A stretch of 5,913 nucleotides of DNA from Limnoglobus sp. (GTDB lineage Bacteria > Planctomycetota > Planctomycetia > Gemmatales > Gemmataceae), in assembly GCA_025353985.1 (NCBI GenBank), contig JANXNT010001330.1, positions 1 to 5,913 of the forward strand. Direction: 5' to 3'. The notes beneath the pieces are model-generated. The model had not been told where the DNA came from and did not search any database. It was given only the letters and a program-made list of their open reading frames with translations. Shown piece by piece: positions 1 through 5,142 of this stretch. The position numbers and the translations under genes were made by a program. Position 1 is the first letter of the stretch. Each line of letters opens with the position of its first letter.

Positions 1-216
1 CTCGACTGCCCTTTGGCGGGCGTCAGATTTCAAGGCCGCATCTTCCCCTGCAATATTGTTCCAGAGTGAGCCGGCACGAAGAGTCAAACTCAATCCCTCG
101 CTGACGCGTTGAGCGAACGGGATTGAATTCTCCGGGGATCGCGATGTCACTGCCGTACCATTCGTATAACCAATTTAACTCTTGCTTCCAAAAATCCTTC
201 CTGAACCGAGACAGTC
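1..216. other. Left flank, no gene supported
   Basis: This stretch precedes the sugar-kinase gene. Short reading frames are open to the left edge on the + strand; one stops at 110-112 and could be the tail of an upstream gene. None carries a recognisable motif. On the minus strand a 63-codon open stretch without ATG overlaps the kinase start, and I do not support it as a gene. An AT-rich patch at 161-190 includes TATAAC (165-170). This is a possible -10 element for the kinase, but I see no -35 at a suitable distance, so no promoter is called. Confidence 0.4.
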
Positions 217-1209
217 ATGGCATCCGCCGGTCATTACGTTGGGCTTGATGTGGGTGGTACGACGATGAAGGCGGCGGTCGTGAACGACGAGGGTTTGCCG
301 CTGTCGACGCCCGTTGTGATGGCCACCGAGCCGGAACGCGGGCAGGATGCGGGCCTCGAAACGATGTGCGAAACGATCCGGCGTGCCGTGGCGGCGGCGA
401 AACTGACGATGACGGAAATCACTGCAATCGGCGTGGCGACACCGGGGCTGATGGACATCAAGGCCGGGTTGATTCTCGACCCGCCGAACCTGAAGCCGTG
501 GAAGAACGTGCCGGTTCGCGATCACATTCAGAAGGCGTTCGGTTTGCCGACGGTTTACCAGAACGATGCAAATGCGGCGACGTACGGCGAATACTGGGTG
601 GGTGCCGGTCGCGAAGCCCGCAGCATGGTGATGTTCACACTTGGCACCGGCGTCGGCGGTGGGATTATCCTCGATGATTTCATCGTCGAAGGCGAACATA
701 GCCACGGTGGCGAACTCGGCCACATGCGAATCGAATCGCCGGCGCACGGCCGCCTGTGCGGGTGCGGTTCGCGCGGTTGCCTCGAAGCCTACGGCAGCGC
801 TTCGAGCGTCGTTCGGCGAACCCGCGAGGAACTGGCAACGTATCGCGGACCTTCGAAATTGAAGGAATACTACACCGCCAACGACGATGTTCTCACTGCA
901 AAAGTGATCTTCCAACTCGCGAGTGAGGGCGACGCACTCGCGATGGAGATCGTCGACGACACCGCGTATTATCTGGCGTTGGGCGCGTGTGCGTTGATCG
1001 CCACCGTCGACCCGGAGATGATCGTGTTTGGCGGCGGCATGGCGGTGGCGGAGTCGTTCCGTGCGAAAATTCACGAATACACGACGCGATTCGGACTGCC
1101 GCACCCGGTGAAGAAAGTGAAGATCGCGTTCGCAAAACTCGGCTCCGATGCCGGGTTCATCGGCACCGGCGGCGCGGCGCGACTGGCGTTGCGACAAGGC
1201 AAAGTGTAA
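217..1209 (+). CDS. ROK-family sugar kinase, probably glucokinase
   Basis: This is a cytoplasmic ATP-dependent sugar kinase of 330 residues, the usual ROK length, most likely phosphorylating glucose to glucose-6-phosphate. The N-terminal phosphate-binding loop is DVGGTTMKAAVV (11-22). QNDANAA (115-121) carries the catalytic Asp117, and GTGVGGG (143-149) is the second glycine-rich ATP motif. HGGELGH (163-169) supplies sugar-binding Glu166 and zinc-binding His169. CGCGSRGC (181-188) is the ROK zinc motif with Cys181, Cys183 and Cys188. FGGGMA (271-276) and GTGGAARLA (316-324) close the fold. There is no N-terminal DNA-binding domain, so it is an enzyme rather than a ROK repressor. The ATG at 217 directly precedes the phosphate loop; the Shine-Dalgarno is weak. 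The stop codon abuts the stop of the opposing gene. Substrate choice (glucose, N-acetylglucosamine or another hexose) cannot be settled from motifs alone. The family assignment is very secure. Confidence 0.95.
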   Translation: MASAGHYVGLDVGGTTMKAAVVNDEGLPLSTPVVMATEPERGQDAGLETMCETIRRAVAAAKLTMTEITAIGVATPGLMDIKAGLILDPPNLKPWKNVPVRDHIQKAFGLPTVYQNDANAATYGEYWVGAGREARSMVMFTLGTGVGGGIILDDFIVEGEHSHGGELGHMRIESPAHGRLCGCGSRGCLEAYGSASSVVRRTREELATYRGPSKLKEYYTANDDVLTAKVIFQLASEGDALAMEIVDDTAYYLALGACALIATVDPEMIVFGGGMAVAESFRAKIHEYTTRFGLPHPVKKVKIAFAKLGSDAGFIGTGGAARLALRQGKV

Positions 1210-2445
1210 TTACTCCTCGCCGCGCATGAGTTTGGAGAGTTTTTGTGCGAGTTCTTCGTCGGCGGTGGGACTCCAACTGAAATCCGGTGGCGGTTTGAAG
1301 CCGCCTTCTGCGTTGAATGCGGCCATCGGTACGGGGTTCAAAGACAGCACGGAGAGGAGTTGTTTGCGGTAGCGCAACTCGAATGCGGTGATGCCGTGGA
1401 GCATCGCATCATCGAGCATTCCCGGCGCGAACAACGAGGGGCCATCGGTGATTAATACCAATCCCGTGAGTTCGAGTGGCGGGTGTTGCGAACTGCCAGT
1501 GGATTGTGCGACGGCACGCAAATCGATCCAGCCAGCCATGCCCAATTCATAGCTGTTCAGCACGAAACATGGGCCGATGCGAACCGCCTCGCCGGGCGTT
1601 TGCGGTGGATGTCGCATCATCCGCACTTGGCCGGTTCGATCTGCAATCGCGAACCGGCTGCCCGACACGCGCAGCGACTTCGCGAATTGAGCCAGCGTGA
1701 CCGCGACGAAGTTGATACTCGCTAGCTGCTTCGTCCCGGCGTACCACGTGGCGGAGTAATTCCCGGACTTCCGGGGCAATTTCGGCGGCGACACCGCAAA
1801 CATCGCTTCCTTGAACGACAGTTGCGAACTCGTCAGTGTCACCGGGATGTCGTACTCGATGGCCGTGCGGTCCGAGCGGAACGTCACGTGGAGTCCGAGT
1901 TCGGCGAGCGGCGCGAGCGTTGTGGGGCTTTTGATCACCGCCATCGCCGCGACACCTCGACACTGGGCGGCGACGAACGTCGTCGCGGCCACGGTGCAAT
2001 CGCCGAGTTTGACCGCAACCGTCGGGTTCGCGATTTGCAATTGCGAAAGGAACGCATCCGCCGTCAGCACAGGGATCGGCACATCGGCGATCAACCGCAT
2101 CTTCCACAATAATTCCGCCCGTACCGATACTTCCGGTGCGGGCAATCGGAACGTGAGGCGATAGCGCTTCGGGTCTTTGTCGTCTTTGCGGAGGAGATCG
2201 GGAAGTATCGGCGGACAGCCAGGGATGCGGAGTGCATAATCGTTCTTTTGCCGCATCGGTGGTGCCAAGCGTAGAAGCACTTCGACGATGACCGCCTCCG
2301 CGCTCCACGGGATCGGCATTTCGTAGAACGTCCGTCCGACGGCTTCGTAGCGCAGGTGGACGGCCTGATTGCCGGGCCGACCGCGTGCGGCGGGAATCAG
2401 ATCATTCATGACCCAACCGAGCCAGAGCTTGATCGAGGGCCACAT
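1210..2445 (-). CDS. Unknown 411-residue protein, last gene of the E1/E2/JAB cluster
   Basis: I do not recognise the family. The protein is soluble, with no signal peptide and no clear membrane segment, and is rich in predicted beta strands. Residues 111-151 and 231-274 look alike. Each has a tryptophan, a strand ending in V-x-T or similar, a helix-like stretch around a shared Phe (132 and 254), then Leu (136 and 258) and alternating hydrophobics. This suggests two copies of one beta-rich domain. The C-terminus runs EGGF (380-383), a proline-rich link, then a charged helix (395-411). The ATG at 2445 has a strong ribosome site and overlaps the end of the E1-like gene by 44 bases. ATG 2409 (residue 13), inside an ATGAATGA overlap, is the alternative. 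The tight coupling says it works with the E1 and E2 proteins, perhaps as substrate, adaptor or carrier. That role is inference. Confidence 0.85.
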   Translation of the reverse strand: MWPSIKLWLGWVMNDLIPAARGRPGNQAVHLRYEAVGRTFYEMPIPWSAEAVIVEVLLRLAPPMRQKNDYALRIPGCPPILPDLLRKDDKDPKRYRLTFRLPAPEVSVRAELLWKMRLIADVPIPVLTADAFLSQLQIANPTVAVKLGDCTVAATTFVAAQCRGVAAMAVIKSPTTLAPLAELGLHVTFRSDRTAIEYDIPVTLTSSQLSFKEAMFAVSPPKLPRKSGNYSATWYAGTKQLASINFVAVTLAQFAKSLRVSGSRFAIADRTGQVRMMRHPPQTPGEAVRIGPCFVLNSYELGMAGWIDLRAVAQSTGSSQHPPLELTGLVLITDGPSLFAPGMLDDAMLHGITAFELRYRKQLLSVLSLNPVPMAAFNAEGGFKPPPDFSWSPTADEELAQKLSKLMRGEE

Positions 2446-3211
2446 CGAGTTCCTCCCCGGTTACCGTAACCGGTTCGACCGAGCAGATGAGACACGAGAG
2501 GGATTTCGGAATGCGAAAGCGATGCGTACGGAACGCTTCGTCGAAGACGCCAGGCACACGTTGCAAAGTCAAAAGCATCGACGTCCAATCGTGAGGTTCG
2601 AGGAGTGCGAGCGTCGCGATCGCGTGGAATCCGGCAATCGTGGCGATACTCGCACGAGACGCAGGAATGCGCGTTTCCGCCACGGCGGCGTTCGGCTGCG
2701 AATAATCCGCGGGCGGCGAAATCGGTGACTCGTTCGGCCCGCTACGCTTCAAGTGACTCGCCACGCAACCGTAACACGGGCCATCACTCGCGAAACGATG
2801 CACCCAGCCGCCGATGCCACCGGAGAGCACTTCGCCGAGCGTCCACGGTTTGCCGTGCGCTCGCATCAGCCGATCGAAGTGGAACTTCGCTTCCTCATTG
2901 TCGGCTGCACACACGCCGAAATCACACGCAGCCACCGCCGCATTCATCGCGACTTGTTGTGCCGGATCGGTGAGATCGACGCAGTGGCCATCGACTTGAA
3001 AATCGGGCCGCCGTTCGCGCAACCACTCGGCGGCGAGTTCGACCTTTTTTCGCCCGACTGCCGACGCTGGGAACAGGTGGCGATGCACGTTGTGCGCTTC
3101 GTAAACATCCGGCTCAATCAGCGTCACGTGGGTGATTTTCGGATCGCGACAGACGAGATCGAGGACGACGATACCGCCGCTACCCGCACCGACTTGGAAT
3201 AGATGCGCCAT
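2402..3211 (-). CDS. E1-like ThiF/MoeB-fold adenylating enzyme
   Basis: This is a 269-residue member of the ThiF/MoeB/E1 superfamily, expected to adenylate the C-terminus of a ubiquitin-like or other protein with ATP. The nucleotide loop GAGSGG is at 8-13. Acidic Glu33 and Asp35 end the second strand. Asn41 and Arg44 stand for the family's N-x-x-R, Lys55/Lys56 follow, and the CAADN segment (101-105) gives the metal-binding Asp104. CYGC (146-149) and CLIC (240-243) form the structural Cys4 zinc site. Two things are odd. The protein starts at the first Rossmann strand, so it lacks the N-terminal arm that usually carries an arginine contacting ATP in the partner subunit. It also has no cysteine between 150 and 239, where the transfer cysteine of MoeB and E1 normally lies. 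The start at 3211 is chosen because it begins two bases after the E2 stop and right at the fold; an in-frame upstream extension would only cover the E2 gene. Confidence 0.9.
   Translation of the reverse strand: MAHLFQVGAGSGGIVVLDLVCRDPKITHVTLIEPDVYEAHNVHRHLFPASAVGRKKVELAAEWLRERRPDFQVDGHCVDLTDPAQQVAMNAAVAACDFGVCAADNEEAKFHFDRLMRAHGKPWTLGEVLSGGIGGWVHRFASDGPCYGCVASHLKRSGPNESPISPPADYSQPNAAVAETRIPASRASIATIAGFHAIATLALLEPHDWTSMLLTLQRVPGVFDEAFRTHRFRIPKSLSCLICSVEPVTVTGEELDVALDQALARLGHE
2451..2458 (-). promoter_or_regulatory. Ribosome binding site deciding the start at 2445
   Basis: Read on the minus strand this is GGGGAGGA, five bases before the ATG at 2445. It lies inside the E1-like coding region, where it encodes Gly-Glu-Glu. 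It is among the best Shine-Dalgarno matches in the cluster and favours the 411-residue start. The internal ATG at 2409 is preceded only by a weak GGTTGGG. Confidence 0.55.
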
Positions 3212-3213
3212 CG

Positions 3214-3639
3214 TTACTTCGCTTCCGGTAGCGGCCACTCGCCCGTATCGTGCCAAATTTCGTAACAGGCTAACCAGCGCCACGCGGCCTGCACCGCGAA
3301 GATGCACGTGAACTTGGCGGGATCCCAGCGGTTCGACGTCCGCGTCGAACCCTGGCGCCACAGGCAAAGCGTTTGCCCTTCGAGCAAGTGCGGGCAGTGT
3401 TTCAGAGGCGTTTGGATGCGGGTTTCGGGCGGTACGGTGGGGTAGCTCGAAAGCAATCGCGTCTCGATCGAGTAGACGTTGTGCCCCGGCTTGAGGTTGT
3501 AGCAAAGTACGAGCGTGCTACCGACCTTCTGGATGCGGATGCGGAACTCCAGATCGCGGCCGTCGTTGTATTTCTCAATGACGGGCAAATCGACGGACAG
3601 CAGCCGACGTTTGCCCGATTCGGTGTCGAGTAAACCCAT
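3214..3639 (-). CDS. Prokaryotic E2-like (UBC-fold) protein
   Basis: This 141-residue protein has the E2 ubiquitin-conjugating fold signature in order. A beta meander covers about 30-65, YPTVPP is at 66-71 (the E2 YPxxPP motif), and CPHLLEGQTLCLW (82-94) matches the region of HPN...G..CL, with Cys92 as the expected thioester cysteine. W105 and P107 match the conserved W-x-P after the active site. The C-terminal helix (about 113-128) and TGEWPLPEA (132-140) resemble tails of bacterial E2-like proteins that sit beside ThiF and JAB genes. Its expected role is to accept an activated protein from the adjacent E1-like enzyme and pass it to a target; bacterial E2s usually need no E3. The ATG at 3639 has no recognisable Shine-Dalgarno and follows a long inverted repeat, so translation may depend on that structure. 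The HPN asparagine is not evident. Family assignment is confident; activity is inferred. Confidence 0.88.
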   Translation of the reverse strand: MGLLDTESGKRRLLSVDLPVIEKYNDGRDLEFRIRIQKVGSTLVLCYNLKPGHNVYSIETRLLSSYPTVPPETRIQTPLKHCPHLLEGQTLCLWRQGSTRTSNRWDPAKFTCIFAVQAAWRWLACYEIWHDTGEWPLPEAK

Positions 3640-3646
3640 GTTCGCG

Positions 3647-3769
3647 TAGTGGCGAGTAGTGAGTGACGAGTGGCGAGAATTTCGGAGTAAGGAGTGTCGA
3701 GTGATGAGAGGTCAGAAGTCTTTTCTCACCACTCACCACTCACCACTCGTCACTCACCACTCGACACTT
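3647..3769. repeat. Inverted array of GAGTNNN heptads inside the cluster
   Basis: The + strand carries GAGTNNN-type heptads from 3647 to 3712 (tagtggc, gagtagt, gagtgac, gagtggc, then degenerate units to gagaggt). The complementary units accactc, gtcactc and gacactt run from 3728 to 3769. Segment 3654-3677 is the reverse complement of 3739-3762 at 22 of 24 positions. In RNA made from the minus strand both mismatches become G-U wobbles, so the stem is unbroken. A second, competing pairing joins 3693-3708 with 3753-3768 at 15 of 16 positions. The array fills the gap between the small gene and the E2 gene and has no coding content, since its period is seven. It may be a dispersed planctomycete-type intergenic repeat, an attenuator or an RNA-processing site. 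The structure is seen; the role is unknown. Confidence 0.85.
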
Positions 3770-3773
3770 CGGA

Positions 3774-3956
3774 TCAGTAATGGCACGGGACAGACTTGAT
3801 CGCGTTAATGACTTCTTCGTCGGGCACCTCTTCGGCGCTCCCGGCGAAACTCGTATCTTTGCGATCCATGAGTAGGACGCGGTTGCCGTCGGCATTCCCG
3901 CGCAGCGCGGTAATCAGGTGGCGACGTTCCAATTCGTTCAGCGGTCGGAAGTCCAT
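3774..3956 (-). CDS. Small 60-residue protein of unknown family between JAB and E2 genes
   Basis: I do not recognise this protein. It is soluble, charged and without membrane segments or signal peptide. A helix is likely at 6-19 (LNELERRHLITALR), a strand at 26-31 (NRVLLM) and a second helix at 46-55 (DEEVINAIKS). It ends in CHY, with no Gly-Gly. The ATG at 3956 has a good ribosome site and is the only standard start. However, the same frame stays open upstream for 27 codons to the JAB stop (4038-4040), and those codons read like protein: ERLIVRPNGEG would form a beta hairpin with the first residues of the called protein. The true N-terminus may therefore lie further upstream. Its position, where related clusters might carry a ubiquitin-like protein, makes it a candidate partner of the E1 and E2, but it lacks the diagnostic C-terminus. 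Confidence 0.65.
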   Translation of the reverse strand: MDFRPLNELERRHLITALRGNADGNRVLLMDRKDTSFAGSAEEVPDEEVINAIKSVPCHY

Positions 3957-3963
3957 GACGATA

Positions 3964-3971
3964 CCCTCCCC
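3964..3971 (-). promoter_or_regulatory. Ribosome binding site of the 60-residue gene
   Basis: On the minus strand this reads GGGGAGGG, seven bases before the ATG at 3956. It is the main support for that start. The same bases encode Gly-Glu-Gly in the upstream open frame, so chance cannot be excluded. Confidence 0.5.
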
Positions 3972-4037
3972 ATTCGGGCGAACGATGAGCCGTTCCGGAT
4001 GGAACGACTCGAAATTACCCTCGCAACCGAGAGTATA

Positions 4038-4979
4038 TCAACCGCGTGCGGCCAATGCGGCCAGGATGAGGTAGATCCCCTGATCGGGCCGCGTTCCTGC
4101 GGGTAGATCGATCTGGAAGGCATCCTCACCGACTTCGTAAAAGAACCGCACGGACTTTCCTTCAATGCACGCGCGGAGTTGGCCACTCGCGGCCAACCCC
4201 ACCAGGATGTTCAGACTTTCGCCGATCTCGAACTGGACGTTCATCAGTTGCCGGGCGAGTCGATCGATCGCCACGGCATGATTCTCGATGTCCGTCCAAA
4301 TTTTGCGTAGCGGTTTCGCTAAGTCCGGGCCGATGGTCAATTCGACGGGCACCGGGCGATACTTTTTCTCGCCCTCGGCGAGCGTATACCAATCGAACCG
4401 CAAGTCGGCATACTGCAAAGTCTGCGGTTGCGGGTGGATGGCCACGCCGGTTTTCGGGGCATTGTCGGCCACGGTGCCGATGCCGAAGATCCCTTCCCCA
4501 CCCCGCAAATTCTGTACCCATTCGCGGTCGCCACGGAAATCGCCACTGCTCGGGTGCCGGAGTGTGCCGGGGTGCGTGTGAACGACACCGAGTAACGTCA
4601 GCCGTTTGTCCGATTGCCGTACGATTCGGCTCGCAACGGCCTGGGCCTCCGCATGAAACTGCACGTGGCTTTCGCCCGCATCGCGCTCCGCCCCGGCGGG
4701 TAGCGTAACCATCACGATCGCTTCATCGCCGTTGCGAATGCCGAGTAAGACCCAGCCGGTTTCCTCGGTGCCGCGTTCCGTTTTGCGGTGGGCGGCGTAT
4801 TCGTCGAACAGCATCCGCGAGACTTCGTCGGTCAGTTGCACCTTGCGAATCGGCTCGTACGTCGTGTGGCTTGCGATTGGCTTCCGCGGTGCGACCGGAG
4901 CCGACACCCGATCTGCCCATTTCCGTGCCGCACGGGCCGCGTTCCGGATCGCTTCTTTCCACGCGCTGGCCATTCGCAC
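4038..4979 (-). CDS. JAB/JAMM metalloprotease with N- and C-terminal extensions
   Basis: This is a zinc isopeptidase-type protein of the JAB/MPN+ superfamily. Glu73 in EETGWVLLG (72-80) matches the catalytic glutamate. HTHP (134-137) followed by S144-S-G-D147 is a complete H-x-H-P-x6-S-x2-D motif, so the active site looks intact. The JAB domain spans about 46-200. Residues 1-45 are basic and helical, and residues 200-313 form a domain I do not recognise, with a helix-rich middle (223-265) and a beta-rich end (271-310). In bacterial clusters with E1 and E2 proteins, such enzymes trim a ubiquitin-like precursor or release conjugates. It heads the cluster, 159 bases from the divergent PhoPQ-related gene. 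The start drawn is GTG 4979, preceded directly by a stop; ATG 4973 (residue 3) is equally possible, and neither has a clear Shine-Dalgarno. The gene ends in TGA, after which the frame stays open into the next gene. Confidence 0.92.
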   Translation of the reverse strand: MRMASAWKEAIRNAARAARKWADRVSAPVAPRKPIASHTTYEPIRKVQLTDEVSRMLFDEYAAHRKTERGTEETGWVLLGIRNGDEAIVMVTLPAGAERDAGESHVQFHAEAQAVASRIVRQSDKRLTLLGVVHTHPGTLRHPSSGDFRGDREWVQNLRGGEGIFGIGTVADNAPKTGVAIHPQPQTLQYADLRFDWYTLAEGEKKYRPVPVELTIGPDLAKPLRKIWTDIENHAVAIDRLARQLMNVQFEIGESLNILVGLAASGQLRACIEGKSVRFFYEVGEDAFQIDLPAGTRPDQGIYLILAALAARG

Positions 4980-5025
4980 TCATTCGATGAATAGTACCGA
5001 GCCGACCCTGCCGGTTCATATTTCA

Positions 5026-5054
5026 ACTATACCCCACCCGAATAATTTTCTCTA
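5026..5054 (-). promoter_or_regulatory. Candidate sigma-70 promoter of the JAB/E2/E1 cluster
   Basis: On the minus strand TATAGT (5031-5026) follows TAGAGA (5054-5049) after 17 bases. The -10 matches the consensus at five of six positions and the -35 at four of six. Transcription would start near 5019 and leave a leader of about 40 bases before the JAB start. A run of eight A on this strand (5079-5072) lies about 20 bases upstream of the -35 and could act as an UP element. The promoter is predicted from sequence only. Confidence 0.4.
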
Positions 5055-5129
5055 GGGGATCGCGGAGGAGATTTTTTTTCGTTATGTTAGTGGCGCTCGC
5101 TGATACGAAATCACGGTCACTCGATCTCC

Positions 5130-5134
5130 GGAGG
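5130..5134 (+). promoter_or_regulatory. Ribosome binding site of the PhoPQ-related gene
   Basis: GGAGG lies eight bases before GTG 5143 and fixes this GTG as the start. The next in-frame ATG, residue 10, would cut the signal peptide in half. No convincing promoter was found upstream on this strand; TATGTT (5083-5088) is a weak -10 candidate without a matching -35. Confidence 0.7.
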
Positions 5135-5142
5135 TATCGTTC

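Noticed and set aside
1..195. Minus-strand open stretch of 63 codons overlapping the kinase leader
   Set aside because: It has no ATG, GTG or TTG start at its beginning, no ribosome site and no motif. A few plausible-looking residues (WLYEWYGSD) are not enough.
175..1197. Long minus-strand open frame of 340 codons opposite the kinase
   Set aside because: It is antisense to a gene with a full set of ROK motifs, and its translation is Arg/His-rich with no motif, as expected for the reverse of GC-rich coding DNA.
1547..2308. Second minus-strand frame of 253 codons within the 411-residue gene
   Set aside because: It overlaps the better-supported frame on the same strand and has an Arg/Gly/His-rich composition typical of a shifted reading of GC-rich coding DNA.
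3212..3505. N-terminal extension of the E1-like protein by 98 codons
   Set aside because: The extension lies wholly inside the E2 gene in another frame, has low-complexity Arg/Ala/Pro content, and would break the usual adjacent-gene layout. The start at 3211 sits right at the Rossmann strand.
3647..3769. CRISPR-like or tandem-repeat reading of the heptads
   Set aside because: The units are seven bases long, without spacers of constant length, and arranged as two inverted blocks.
4038..4040. Selenocysteine at the JAB TGA
   Set aside because: The JAB catalytic residues are far upstream, no cysteine-equivalent site is expected there, and no clear SECIS-like hairpin is seen just downstream.
1210..4979. 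Type II CBASS assignment
   Set aside because: E1 and E2 are separate proteins, and no cGAS-like nucleotidyltransferase or effector is present in the window.
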